Positions 23,041 to 34,200 of a stretch of 64,000 nucleotides of DNA are shown here, piece after piece. Source of the DNA: Oopsacas minuta. Lineage: Eukaryota; Porifera; Hexactinellida; Lyssacinosida; Leucopsacidae. A program made the position numbers and the translations under genes. The notes beneath the pieces were generated by a model. The model saw nothing but the letters and a program-made list of their open reading frames with translations. It searched no databases and was not told where the DNA came from. Location: positions 124,001-188,000 of the forward strand of contig JAKMXF010000300.1 of NCBI GenBank assembly GCA_024704765.1, in the 5' to 3' direction. Within the stretch, counting starts at the first letter, position 1. Each line of letters starts with the position of its first letter.

Positions 23041-25680
23041 ATGTTACAATTCGCCGATTATTTCTTCACACTTTTGAGCTGGACTTATTTTACAAATTCT
23101 GTATCATGTTCTTTTGCTTGTTCCTCAAACTGTACTGTTCTGCCATTGAATGGTAAATGGCTTATCTCTACCAACAATAATACAATTTCTCTACAAGGCA
23201 TAGTCCCTGGTCAAATACACCTTGATTTGCTCAAAGAGAAATTAATCCCAGATCCATATGTTGGTTTTAATGATGATAAACTATCTTGGATACCACTTGA
23301 AGATAAATGGGTTTCCAAACGTAATTTTACTGTAGATTCTAAATTCAAGAAATATGAAAAAGTTTTAATATATTTTGAAGGAATTGATACAATTGCTAGC
23401 GTATTCTTACAAAATGCAGGAATAAAACAGTTCCTATTCAATGCTTCAAATCAACACAGACAATACGTTTATGACGTCACAAACTATATCGTATTAGGGG
23501 ATAATACTCTGATTGTTGAATTACTTAGTGCGGCGAAACTATCACATAAATACGCACTTGAATATCCATATCATGTTGATCAACAATTCACCTATTTTGA
23601 AGGGACTAATAGGAATTTTGTACGTAAGGCACAGTCTGATTTCGGATGGGATTGGGGCCCTGCTTTCGCTCCTGTTGGTATCTGGAAAGATGTTTACATG
23701 GTCGGATTTGATGAGTTCATGATATCTAACTTTGTACCTATTGTGTATTGGAATGATACATACGACTGTTTTGAAGTTAAAATCACAGTGTATATTTCTT
23801 GCACACACAGTTTTAATGGAAAACTTATAGCCGAAATTAAGCATGTTCTGACACATCCCACAGGTATATCTTGTAGCCAAGGAGATTGTGAGGTTGTTAC
23901 GAGCCTATTGGTACCTGTCAACAAAGTGTCACTCTGGTGGCCTAGCGGATATGGAGAACAACAACTCTACGATATTAGCGTTGAAGTATTTGGTGAAAAT
24001 AGATTGAATGCTCATATTATGAAGTGTATTGGTTTCCGTAAGGTAGAACTTATCCAGGAGAAATATCCTGGAGAAGAAGGATTGAGTTTTTATTTTAAAA
24101 TCAATAATTTGTCGATATTCATAAAAGGATCAAATTGGATACCAGCTGATGCTTTTACTGGGCGTGTTACTGCGGAACAAATCGACCGTATATTGACATC
24201 AGCTGTTCTGTCTCATCAGAATATGGTACGAGTTTGGGGTGGTGGTATTTACCAACAAGATGAGTTCTATCAACTATGCAACCGAAAGGGTATTTTGGTA
24301 TGGCAGGAATTCATGTTTGCTTGCTCACTGTATCCTAGAGACGCAATATTCCTCGAGAATGTACATCAAGAGATAAAATTTCAAGTTAGAAGACTTGCAC
24401 ATAATCCTTCCCTAATCCTGTGGAGTGGAAATAACGAGAATCAAGATACAGCTGTCCAGGCAGGCCCCGCAGCGACTGTAGACTACACGTCACTTTATGA
24501 TGACGTCATAAGAAGTACTCTATATCAAGAGGATAATTCTAGGCCTTTCTGGCCGTCTAGTCCTTCTAATGGAGATTTTGTTGTAGATAGAACACGTCAA
24601 CTTTTTGTTCAGAGATGGGGTGATTCACAGAATAATAATTATGGTGATATCCACCGCTATGATTATAATAGCTTATGTACTGATATAAGCAAATATCCAA
24701 GACCTAGATTCATCAGTGAATTCGGGTTTCAGAGCTATCCTTCTATGCTATCACTTCAAAACGTTATCAATGATGTATCTGATCTTGATAATAAATCTCC
24801 ATTCATGTTACATAGACAACATCATCCTAATGGTAATGCTCAATTAGAAACACAAATACAAATGCATTTTATATTACCAGAAAATACGAATAGAATTACA
24901 AGATTTTCTAACTTTATTTTCCTAACACAAATTGTACAAGGTATTTGTATGCAGTCTCAAACGGAACATTATCGTCGTATACGAAATGAGACAGGTCATA
25001 CAATGGGTACACTGTATTGGCAGCTTAATGACATTTGGCAGGCACCAAGTTGGTCTTCTATAGAATATAATGGGAGATGGAAAGTATTGCATTATATGGT
25101 AAAGCGATTTTACTGCCCTATACTGATATCAGGGTATTATATAGATAATACATTGTACGTATATGTTATTAACGATGCGAATAGAGATATTAACATCTAT
25201 GCTAATGTGTATCTTACTCGTTGGAATGGTAAAGTTGTTGATGTGATGAATAATAGTAGCAAAATACAGTCATACTCTTCTATATTGGTGCTTAATGTAA
25301 CTGGAGATTTTGATAAGTGTGGAAGTATCATAGATTGTTATTTTTATATGGAATTGTTTGATGAAGAATTAAAGGAAGTTCTGAGTACAAATTATTATTT
25401 TCCTGTTTCATTTAAGGAAGTTTCATTACCAAAAGCTGAGGTTAAGATTCAAGATTGTTACCGAAAGAATAATAATCAATTTACTATTACTATTTCTTCT
25501 GATGCATTAGCTTTGTACGTATTTCTTGAGACGAAATATTCAGGATATTTTAGTGATAATGCTTTCATAATGAAGTCTGGTACAATTGTTATTGAATTCT
25601 ATTCTTGGACAGAGATTAAGAAGAATGTTTGTCAGTCTATTTCTATCAAATCTATTTCAAATATTTATTCTGAAGAATGA
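23041..25680 (+). CDS. MANBA: Beta-mannosidase (lysosomal, GH2)
   Basis: Removes terminal beta-mannose from N-glycan remnants in lysosomes. Single exon, 879 residues, the same length as I recall for the human enzyme. A hydrophobic signal peptide covers residues 1 to about 27. The GH2 fold is clear: a sugar-binding domain with SDFGWDWGPAF, a TIM barrel with KGSNWIPADAF, MVRVWGGGIYQQDEFY and WQEFMFACSLYP. The predicted acid/base glutamate is E466 (SGNNEN) and the nucleophile E560 (SEFGFQSYP). The Ig-like C-terminal region follows. All catalytic features are present, so it should be active. The lack of introns contrasts with the many exons of vertebrate MANBA. Confidence 0.96.
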   Translation: MLQFADYFFTLLSWTYFTNSVSCSFACSSNCTVLPLNGKWLISTNNNTISLQGIVPGQIHLDLLKEKLIPDPYVGFNDDKLSWIPLEDKWVSKRNFTVDSKFKKYEKVLIYFEGIDTIASVFLQNAGIKQFLFNASNQHRQYVYDVTNYIVLGDNTLIVELLSAAKLSHKYALEYPYHVDQQFTYFEGTNRNFVRKAQSDFGWDWGPAFAPVGIWKDVYMVGFDEFMISNFVPIVYWNDTYDCFEVKITVYISCTHSFNGKLIAEIKHVLTHPTGISCSQGDCEVVTSLLVPVNKVSLWWPSGYGEQQLYDISVEVFGENRLNAHIMKCIGFRKVELIQEKYPGEEGLSFYFKINNLSIFIKGSNWIPADAFTGRVTAEQIDRILTSAVLSHQNMVRVWGGGIYQQDEFYQLCNRKGILVWQEFMFACSLYPRDAIFLENVHQEIKFQVRRLAHNPSLILWSGNNENQDTAVQAGPAATVDYTSLYDDVIRSTLYQEDNSRPFWPSSPSNGDFVVDRTRQLFVQRWGDSQNNNYGDIHRYDYNSLCTDISKYPRPRFISEFGFQSYPSMLSLQNVINDVSDLDNKSPFMLHRQHHPNGNAQLETQIQMHFILPENTNRITRFSNFIFLTQIVQGICMQSQTEHYRRIRNETGHTMGTLYWQLNDIWQAPSWSSIEYNGRWKVLHYMVKRFYCPILISGYYIDNTLYVYVINDANRDINIYANVYLTRWNGKVVDVMNNSSKIQSYSSILVLNVTGDFDKCGSIIDCYFYMELFDEELKEVLSTNYYFPVSFKEVSLPKAEVKIQDCYRKNNNQFTITISSDALALYVFLETKYSGYFSDNAFIMKSGTIVIEFYSWTEIKKNVCQSISIKSISNIYSEE

Positions 25681-26114
25681 TTGTATTCGAAAATATGCCG
25701 ATAACCTGTATTAGTATTTCAACCTATATTGCTTTATATATTGGATTATCTCCTTTGTTTGAATTCGAATATCTTTAATTAGATTTGTCATTCCTTCACT
25801 CTTTCTCTTAATTATTTATTTCATATCCATGGTACTCTGTATAGTCACTGCTTCTGGCCTAATATATTCGTATTAATCCATACCAAAATTCAGGAGAGGA
25901 ATTATAGAAGCATGTCCAAGGGTGTATTTAGTATTTCTGGGCTGTCACTATTCTTGCAGGGACTCTACTGGGATGGTCTAGACTGTGTGTCCTTCATAGC
26001 TGCCGAACTGGTACTTTTAGGTGCCCACCAAGCACCTAGATAAACCCCCGAGCGTGTCTCCTAATATTTTTTAACTCACTAATAAACATCTACCCATTAC
26101 AGGTTATTATTAGG
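25681..26114. other. Intergenic region with dispersed repeat F
   Basis: No gene. The only structure found is the segment at 25986-26063, which recurs in an intron of the DCDC2-like gene. Confidence 0.5.
25986..26063 (+). repeat. Dispersed repeat, family F, copy 1
   Basis: Shares TGTGTCCTTCAT, GAACTGG and CCAAGCACCTAGATAAA, in that order and spacing, with 39676-39750 on the same strand. Noticeably GC-richer than its surroundings. Confidence 0.75.
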
Positions 26115-27800
26115 ATGGCCTCTTTTAGACCTCTCTGTAAATATGGTAGCAATTGTTATAGAAAGAACCCAGCACATTTTGTTGAATTCTCTCATTCAGA
26201 TGAAGTTGAAACATTTACAAAACGAAATAGCGTTGAGTTGGAGATAGATAAATCTAACCCAAAAAAAGTTAGAAATAATGATTCTACAAATAATTTAGAT
26301 GTAGCTAAATCTCCAGAATTTGAACTTTACTATTCGAGTTCATCAGATAATTCTGTCTCTCCCAAACATAAAATCGCGACAATTGATTCCTCTGTGACAG
26401 ATACGGAAACAGACTTATCCATAGTCCAAAAACCTCTAATTAGAGAAGATTCATTCGTGGATTCCGCGTACCAAGATTCGAAAAGTCACACTTTTATGTT
26501 TACAACCGTCAATGGTATAAATCCAGAATTCAATGAATATCCGTTAGCTGTTTCATTAGAACAAATTTTATCACAAAACTTTGGTGATATAAATGCATTA
26601 ATACTATTCAGCTATATGGTAGATATAGATTGGCTACTGGAACAACTCCCAAAGTCAAAACTTAATATCCCAATTCTTATTGTTGTCAAATTCGATAAAG
26701 GACTTCTTAAAAGTTTTCAGGAACAATTCCTCGCTTTCCCAAATATTAAATTTTTCTCTCCTAACCTCCCAATACCGTATGGAACACATCATACTAAAAT
26801 GCTGCTTATATTTTATCCAGATGGGATGCGTGTTGTGATTACGACTGCTAATTTTATACCAGTTGATTGGTCTCAGAAAACACAGGGAGTTTGGATAAGT
26901 CCACATTTTCCTATGGGAGAAAGCAAGGTTGAATCACTGTCTCCTTTCCAAATGGATTTAATTGAATATCTACAGGCATATCAAGCTAAAGTATTCGATT
27001 TCTCAATTGAAAAGATTCTGAAACATGAAATGCAAAATATCACAGTTAGATTGATCGCTTCTATTCCAGGCTATCATAAAGGTAGTGAGCTACAGAAATG
27101 GGGGCATTTGAAAATGAAAAGAGTTTTACAACAAATTAAATCAAAAGAAGTGAAAAGTGATTGGCCGTTAATAGCCCAGTTTTCTAGTATTGGATCTTTA
27201 GGAAAATCTCCAGAATGGTTAGAAAGTGAATGGAAACAAAGTTTTACCCATTCTTCATCTCATACTCCATTATCCATAGTGTTTCCTACTGTAGAGAACG
27301 TAAGAACTAGTTTAGAAGGTTATAGCGCAGGAAAATCGATTCCTTACAACTCAAAAACTTGCAAAAATCAACTATATTTAAATAGATATCTACACCAATG
27401 GAACAGTAGTCGCTACGGGAGATCTCGCGCTTCTCCACACATTAAAACATACATGCGATGTTCACCTGATTGTTCCTCGCTAGCTTGGTTATTACTCACG
27501 TCTGCTAACCTGTCAAAAGCCGCGTGGGGTACTCTACAGAAGGACGACTCTCAGTTTATGATTCGATCCTACGAACTAGGGGTATTATTCCTACCACAGG
27601 ATCAGGTCACGCCTCTAGAATCTTACCCCGTATCAGAACCAAGTGATGATATTTCGCTATACTATGCCAGGAGAGATAGTGTATTGATTCCTATTGACTT
27701 ACCGCTAGTTGATTATCAAAAGACTGATGAACCATGGATTGTCGATTTCTCTTATTCAAAGCCTGATACACATGGTAGGAAATATCCATATAGCATGTAA
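26115..27800 (+). CDS. TDP1: Tyrosyl-DNA phosphodiesterase 1 with N-terminal PAR-binding zinc finger
   Basis: Hydrolyses 3'-phosphotyrosyl bonds left by trapped topoisomerase I. Single exon, 561 residues. Two HKD half-sites are intact: H226-x-K228 (GTHHTKML, followed by TTANF) and H442-x-K444 (SPHIKTY, followed by TSANLSKAAWG). Residues 5-30 form a PBZ zinc finger: RPLCKYGSNCYRKNP then H and a later H give the C-x5-C-x6-H-x5-H pattern with the basic CYRKNP signature that binds poly(ADP-ribose) in APLF and CHFR. Residues about 35-125 look disordered, rich in Ser and Asp. Vertebrate TDP1 has no PBZ that I recall and reaches damage through PARP1; here the finger may give direct recruitment (inference). 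The next gene but one is MUTYH. Confidence 0.94.
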   Translation: MASFRPLCKYGSNCYRKNPAHFVEFSHSDEVETFTKRNSVELEIDKSNPKKVRNNDSTNNLDVAKSPEFELYYSSSSDNSVSPKHKIATIDSSVTDTETDLSIVQKPLIREDSFVDSAYQDSKSHTFMFTTVNGINPEFNEYPLAVSLEQILSQNFGDINALILFSYMVDIDWLLEQLPKSKLNIPILIVVKFDKGLLKSFQEQFLAFPNIKFFSPNLPIPYGTHHTKMLLIFYPDGMRVVITTANFIPVDWSQKTQGVWISPHFPMGESKVESLSPFQMDLIEYLQAYQAKVFDFSIEKILKHEMQNITVRLIASIPGYHKGSELQKWGHLKMKRVLQQIKSKEVKSDWPLIAQFSSIGSLGKSPEWLESEWKQSFTHSSSHTPLSIVFPTVENVRTSLEGYSAGKSIPYNSKTCKNQLYLNRYLHQWNSSRYGRSRASPHIKTYMRCSPDCSSLAWLLLTSANLSKAAWGTLQKDDSQFMIRSYELGVLFLPQDQVTPLESYPVSEPSDDISLYYARRDSVLIPIDLPLVDYQKTDEPWIVDFSYSKPDTHGRKYPYSM

Positions 27801-27896
27801 GATATTGGATCAGTTATATTTTATTCCATGATTTGCTTGTAACTTTATTGATCAAAAATATAATTATCTGCGATTTCAATTTTATTTTGCATTTAT

Positions 27897-28030
27897 TACA
27901 GATAATTTCCGTTTTATCGTAGCTCAAGGAACCGCGATAATTACTTGGATATATGTAGAGTTCAATATGACCGATGAAATATGTTATGGTTGGGGACCAT
28001 ATTTGTACAAAAAGGCTTCAGTTGACTGTA
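27897..28030. repeat. MITE-like element, family A, upstream of the EF-hand gene
   Basis: TTTCCGTTTTATCGTAGCTC at the left, AAAGGCTTCAGTTGACTGTA at the right, core GGGGACCATATTTGTACAA. The left end is diverged. It ends 62 bp before the next ATG. Confidence 0.7.
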
Positions 28031-28092
28031 TTTTCATTGTAGTTAGGTAAATCTTGGGGTAATATCCAATCTTATGATTTTATAGATTTAGC

Positions 28093-29556
28093 ATGTCAGA
28101 AGATTGTTTGTTTTCAGATCCTCAACCTCGAGACTTAAGACTTATTCACTTCCAGAGAGCTGCAATCAAAACATTCGGTGAACTACAAAACTTGACATAC
28201 ATTCATGACATTGACAGCTTCAAATCTAACCAAAATGTAAATCCCTTAGCAACCGAAATTACACCTGGGAATCCACTTCTGAACCAAAAATTAACTTTCT
28301 CCAGTCCGATACCTAAAGGTTTACCCCATGGTAATTCGATGATATCAACTCAGATATCTCATCAGAAGCCTAGTGAGGTATCAGAATTTCTCAAAAATAG
28401 ATTAGGCCTTAGAGAAAAGATGGATGAAAGTACTGAGTCAATAACCCGGAAATTCATAGCTAATAAAAAACCAAATGCATTAGAGACACGTTACTTATCA
28501 GCTTGTGATGCTAATAGTAATCAAAATCCAATCCAAGATCCTTATTCCAGGATGATTATGTTTTATAAGTATTTAATTTTCCATTTCGGGCAGAAACAAG
28601 TTGATATGATTAAAAATTTCTTTACAAATTACAAGCAAGCCCTTGGTGTTAGATTTCGCATTCTAGATTCCAAGAATCATGGTTATATCTTAACTGACGA
28701 AATGAGAAATATTTGTTTTCAATTCACGAATAATTATAACAAAGATGCTATCAGTGAAATAATAGATTTTGTGGAAGAAACTGGAAGGATTAATTATAAA
28801 TGTTTTTTGGTGAGTTCAGCCAATCTGCCCGATAAATTACTATATGGAAAAGATTCTAGATCTACTCGGCTTCCAGTTGACAGGATAATGACAACTGATC
28901 AAGTTATAAGACAGAAAAGAGAAGAATTTGACAAACTCATTGCTTTGTGTAAGTCAAAGAATGTTATATTATCAAAGGGGAAGTTTGAGAGAGCGTTATT
29001 GTTACCAGAAAATAAAACCATGGATGATATAATGGATCATTTCACAGGAATATCGTTAACACGACCTAGTTCAAAACCTGGTTACGAATACGGTGGTAGG
29101 AATTCATCTGATAGTGAGAGTGAGCATGGAGAATCCAATTGCATTATGACCTACTTAGCTAATAGACAGGATACAGCCAAGAAAGTAAATTTATCAACTG
29201 GTAGAATTACACTACGCTCAAAGGTCGATTGCTGGATTAACTTTAAAGATTATTTAAAAATTACAACTTTCAGTAGAAAACCATTGAATTATTACACTCG
29301 TTATCGTATACCTGACTGTAAAAGATATCTCGCGGAACCTAACGCTTTCTGGACAGGCTCAGAAGATAATCAATACTCTTACCTACCGAATAAACCGAGA
29401 TCTTTAAATCCTACTGATGTACACTTTAAGCGTATAGGCAGACAGTTTACTGGTCCTGGGAATAACGATATGAAACATGGTACTAGTTCTTGGCCTATTA
29501 ATACAGCTGGGTATATGCAGTATGGCAGTATTCCTGATAAGCAGTGCGCTCTGTAA
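28093..29556 (+). CDS. EF-hand protein, divergent EFHB/CFAP21-like
   Basis: 487 residues, single exon. Residues about 155-240 resemble a pair of degenerate EF-hands (FRILDSKNHGYILTDEM has the helix-loop-helix spacing but a weakened calcium loop). The order of segments recalls EFHB, a ciliary doublet protein: LPHG-x-SMISTQI early, the EF-hand pair, a linker, then a Tyr/Pro-rich tail (YTRYRIPDC...YSYLPNKP). The match comes from memory and is weak, so the name stays provisional. If right, it would be an axonemal inner protein, fitting the other cilium genes here. No introns, no membrane segments. Confidence 0.5.
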   Translation: MSEDCLFSDPQPRDLRLIHFQRAAIKTFGELQNLTYIHDIDSFKSNQNVNPLATEITPGNPLLNQKLTFSSPIPKGLPHGNSMISTQISHQKPSEVSEFLKNRLGLREKMDESTESITRKFIANKKPNALETRYLSACDANSNQNPIQDPYSRMIMFYKYLIFHFGQKQVDMIKNFFTNYKQALGVRFRILDSKNHGYILTDEMRNICFQFTNNYNKDAISEIIDFVEETGRINYKCFLVSSANLPDKLLYGKDSRSTRLPVDRIMTTDQVIRQKREEFDKLIALCKSKNVILSKGKFERALLLPENKTMDDIMDHFTGISLTRPSSKPGYEYGGRNSSDSESEHGESNCIMTYLANRQDTAKKVNLSTGRITLRSKVDCWINFKDYLKITTFSRKPLNYYTRYRIPDCKRYLAEPNAFWTGSEDNQYSYLPNKPRSLNPTDVHFKRIGRQFTGPGNNDMKHGTSSWPINTAGYMQYGSIPDKQCAL

Positions 29557-29657
29557 CTATTTATGAACTCATCAACTATGTACACTTATACTCAATAAAA
29601 TGATTTCTATAATATCTATTATAATTCTTATACTGATTCGTTTAATATATTTTTAAG

Positions 29658-31079
29658 ATGAGTAAGAAGCGAATAACAAAACTCGCGAAATCTGTTCTGC
29701 CAAGAGGGACTATTCATTCTTTCTCAAAAGATGAGATTGATGACACAAGGGTGTCACTTTCCGCGTGGTACGAATCAAACAAGCGTTATATGCCTTGGAG
29801 AAATTATCTCAAGTCTAATCCAGATGCTACACCTAATCAACACGCGTATGCAGTTTGGGTATCAGAAATAATGTTACAACAAACACAAGTAACTACAGTA
29901 ATACCGTATTATATTAAATGGATGAATACATGGCCTAGTGTAGAGACATTAAGTCTAGCTGGTGATGAAAATGTCAGGGAAATATGGAGTGGTTTAGGGT
30001 ATTATAATCGAGCTAAGAACCTGCTAGCAGGTTCTAAAATTGTTGTAGATAAGTATAACGGTGAAATACCAAAATCTTCCAATGAATTACAGCTTATTCC
30101 TGGGATAGGTCCATACACTGCAGCTGCTATCTCTAGCATTGTATTTGGTGAAACAGTGGGTGTTGTAGATGGTAATGTGCTACGTGTTTTGACTAGACTA
30201 CGGTTAATCGGGGCTGAGGTAACTTCCAGTCGTATTAGGGGTGTAATACAAGAATTAGTTAATGTGTTAGTAGATTCTGATAATCCTGGAGATTTCAATC
30301 AGGCTCTTATGGAGCTAGGTGCACTAATGTGTACTCCTACTGCACCAGCATGTAGTACTTGTCCTCTACAGAATGTGTGTTTAGCTTATAGTGTGAAGAG
30401 AGACAGAGAAACACAGGGAAAATTATGTGAAGATTCTGTTAGAAATAGGGTTGTTAGAAATATACAGTTTCCATGTACGAAAGATTGCAATCTTTGTTTG
30501 GAGAAATGGGACGATGATACTGGAGTTATGAATTTTCCAAGAAAAGGGAAGAAAGCTGCAATGAAGGACGAATATTTCGTTGTTTGTGTTTGTGAAATTC
30601 AGAATAAATATTGTCTTGTTAAGCGATCGAGTGATGGGCTATTAGCTTTATTCTGGGAGTTCCCTTCTCTATCAGTGAATCATACTGACAGTCAAACAGA
30701 TAATTTAGAGAAAGAAGTTCTAAACGAGTTTCTGAATAGTTCTGTAACATTTAAAGATTGTATTCCAGAGTATAAAGGAAACATAACTCATGTATTCTCT
30801 CATTTATCACATACTTACTCTGTTTATCACACTAAAGCCAACCAAGTTGATGCTCGTAATGCATTTTGTTTGGAAAATACTTTTCCAGATCGTGAGTACA
30901 AATGGGTTAGTCTAGGAGAGTTTAATACTAGCGCGGTTTCTACTGGGATGAAGAAAGTTCTAAAACTTATTACAAATAAAGAGAAGAATCGCGGCAAGAA
31001 GAGAGAACTCGAATCAGCTGTTGGAATAGAGAGTAAACGGCAAGCAACACTTAAACATTTTCTTACAAACGAAATATAA
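29658..31079 (+). CDS. MUTYH: Adenine DNA glycosylase
   Basis: Removes adenine mispaired with 8-oxoguanine in base excision repair. 473 residues, single exon. The helix-hairpin-helix core includes MPWRNY, VSEIMLQQTQV, IPGIGPYTAAAI and the catalytic aspartate D171 (VVDGNVLRVL). The 4Fe-4S cluster cysteines C225, C232, C235 and C241 keep the C-x6-C-x2-C-x5-C spacing. A NUDIX-like domain for 8-oxoG recognition follows (about residues 300-440; FWEFPSL, THVFSHLSHTY). The Lys/Arg-rich tail ends ATLKHFLTNEI, resembling a PCNA-interacting motif (Q-x-x-L-x-x-FL). Shorter than human MUTYH mainly at the N-terminus. Confidence 0.95.
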   Translation: MSKKRITKLAKSVLPRGTIHSFSKDEIDDTRVSLSAWYESNKRYMPWRNYLKSNPDATPNQHAYAVWVSEIMLQQTQVTTVIPYYIKWMNTWPSVETLSLAGDENVREIWSGLGYYNRAKNLLAGSKIVVDKYNGEIPKSSNELQLIPGIGPYTAAAISSIVFGETVGVVDGNVLRVLTRLRLIGAEVTSSRIRGVIQELVNVLVDSDNPGDFNQALMELGALMCTPTAPACSTCPLQNVCLAYSVKRDRETQGKLCEDSVRNRVVRNIQFPCTKDCNLCLEKWDDDTGVMNFPRKGKKAAMKDEYFVVCVCEIQNKYCLVKRSSDGLLALFWEFPSLSVNHTDSQTDNLEKEVLNEFLNSSVTFKDCIPEYKGNITHVFSHLSHTYSVYHTKANQVDARNAFCLENTFPDREYKWVSLGEFNTSAVSTGMKKVLKLITNKEKNRGKKRELESAVGIESKRQATLKHFLTNEI

Positions 31080-31236
31080 TTTATTTTAGATTTTAACTCT
31101 TTACCTCATTTCAATTAATACGTACGTCATTTCCTAAACTAAAATTCTCTGAGACGGAAATATTGTACACAATTTTGATTTACACTTGATATGAATGTTT
31201 CTCTTATAGCTTTGAATAGGTGGATAGGGAGATAAA

Positions 31237-34200
31237 ATGGAATATTATTCAGGAGAGACAGATAATGAACCATTCAATTTCTTTACAACCAAACCTCCCG
31301 AGAAAGGAAAGAGGCTATTTTTGTACCAGAATGGACATAATAAAATGTTTAAAACTTTCGTTTACAACAGTAGAAATGTGAGAGATTTCAGTTCTTTCTT
31401 AAATCAGGTTACATATGCAGTTGATGCACCTGCAGCTGTACGTAATATATACACACCACATGAAGGCCATCGAGTTAAGAACTTAGATAATTTGAAAGAT
31501 GGCGCGAGTTATGTTGTTGGTGGTAAGGAAGGTTTTAAGCAAGTTAGGTTAGTATTCAATAAATTGAATCAGGTTTCTATGGGGCCACTGTCATGTTAGT
31601 TGGTAACTTGTTTCAGCTCCTCCGCCCGCATCAAGTTTACCTGCCGCGTGAATATTGTCATTATTTCACCATTTTCTCAGTGAAATTCAACTACACATAT
31701 ATTTTCTAACAGGTGAATAGTAGTGATTTTATCTTCACAGATCGAAGTAGATTAAACGAAAAATTTCCATGAATTGGCCACTTTGTATTATGAAAATGTG
31801 TAGCTGAAACGAGTTTCTCATTAACAGGGGCCTAATTGTATTTAGTATTTACAATATTTCTTATAGCTATGGAATGGGACATAGTGTGAGGAATATATCA
31901 CTCAGAAAATCACTGGATACCAAGGTAATATACTTTATACAATAAATATACACAGAATATTTTCATTTATATATTCCTATAGAGTTTAGTATTACCTCCA
32001 CTACCACCTTTACCAAAGCAAATAATTGCTCAAGCTAGATTCCTAGACAATACAAATAGACCTATTGTGATCACGTAAGTAATTTATAATGTATGTCCTA
32101 TAACATTCAAGGTATAAATAGTAATTCTGCCAAATGTATCTGTACATTCTTTGAGTATTATGTTAAGCTTGTCAGCTGCTCCTAGAATAAGCCCAAATTG
32201 GGCTTGTTGTAGCTCAGAATTGTCATTCATGTGTGTTACTATTGATATTCCTTTTCCCATGATTTCTATGCTAACCAAACCGGCAGAAAATCCTCCTTGG
32301 AATTTTATTTCTATTACTTCTATTCTGACGTCCTCTTTAAATTGGAATGAAATTGATTGAAATTTCCCTTGTTCAGAATTCCAACATGTTTCTTCGTTTC
32401 CATCTAGTAAATGCTGTTTTCCAAACTGTTTCACATCTTTGTTCAAGACTGAACTTACTCTTATTTTCGCTATCAAATAATTAATATTACTTTCTTGAGC
32501 TAATAATCCTGATCCTGCTGTTGCCATTTGAATAAATATTCTCTAATTAGATGTGTAGATAATATCTATGGATTATTTCATTATATATTGGTTGTTCATA
32601 ATTGTATAATGCAATTACACTATAAATGCAATATTCGATGCGGACACTAGCCGTAACAGGGGTTGTTCTTGTTTGCAAGTTTTAACAAATTTACATGTGT
32701 GTGGACAGCCAATCGCCCAATATCTTATCATACACACTTTTCTAAGGTGATAATTAAACAACTTTAGGAGCATATTGCTTCTTTTGGCGAATTCATTCCA
32801 ATGATGTTTATTTGTAACAACTTCATAAGTCTATTGTTTATTTGCTATTCAATTATATAGACAATGTATTGTGTACGTAAGTCAGGTAAATTGCCCATCA
32901 CCATTCATACAAATATTACGCCTAAACAAATAAAAGTAGGAATCCTGTTCATGTAGGTATAATGACATCTTTCAATAAATAGCCAAACTGTTGTATTGTA
33001 TAGTCCATAATACTATATTTACTTTTGCATTTCTTCTTAAAATATTTCAAAATGGAGCTTTCATTACATATGGTCGCGGTTTTTCATGTAATTACAAGTG
33101 TATGTGGATTCGTTATTGGTACTTGTGTCTTGACGTATGCTCTCGTCAACTTGGCAACTTTCATCGAGCTAGGACTCATCGTATTCGGCTCATATTTCAT
33201 TTTTATAAGTATAGTATATTTCTTGTTATTTTCAATGAGTTACTTGTGTGATTCATGTTCATTGAGAACTTTAAAGTGGATCTGGTATTCTTATTCTCTC
33301 TTCACTCTATTTGTGATCATTCTAGACACCGTTACTGTTTTCTATCTGTTTATATCTGTTTGTTTGGGTGCAAACGTTAGCTCGCTTCTAGTTTGTTCGC
33401 TACTACTCTTGGCATATATAATTGTGAAGATAATTCTTTGTTGTTTCCAAATTAAATCATTGAGTGTTTCCGCTAAAACAGAACCTGCAGTACGAATTAA
33501 TGCAGAAACAGAACCCCCCTCTTATATTGAAGTTTGTCCAGAACTTGTAAACACTCTTCCTCCATCTTATCGTGATGTTATTGTTGACGTAGAATCTAAT
33601 AAACAGACTTGTGATGAAGTTTGAATCGTTGAGCGCGAACTCAACCAAAATCTCTAAATTAAATTCTATATTTTCTTATTCAGCTCCGCTATTGTGTTGT
33701 TTTATTATAGGAGTTTCATTATATTTTCACTTTATTTTCTTACAACTTATATTAACATATTTAGGAATAAATAAAGTTATTGGTTTATTATTATATAAGA
33801 ATTTGTTAATGTTATTCTGAATTGAGGAGGGAAGTATGTTGTTTGTGTCCAAATAATAATTTAGCTAACGCCTGAATTATATACGCTATGCATTAACAAA
33901 TTTGCTTTGTTATGATGGGCTTAAGAATTGCTAGATGGCAAAAATGTGAAGCAAACACGCCAAAGCTCATAATATACGTACAATTTCAATCCTCAAATTC
34001 TATTTTTTTGGAAATATTTTGTTTATTATAGTGTCTATCGTAATGGTGAACTACAGCAAAAAGGAAGTAAGATTCTATTGACACAGAGAGAATTGACTTC
34101 ATGGGAACGAGTTAGTAGTTATTGAATAATTATTTTGAGATATTTATTCCCATCTTTTTAGGTTTTGGAAATTATAACTGATAAGTCTGGCCTATTTTCA

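Noticed and set aside
33611-33820. 69-residue hydrophobic frame overlapping the end of the PPxY gene
   Set aside because: It overlaps a better-supported gene in another frame, and AT-rich DNA readily gives hydrophobic frames.
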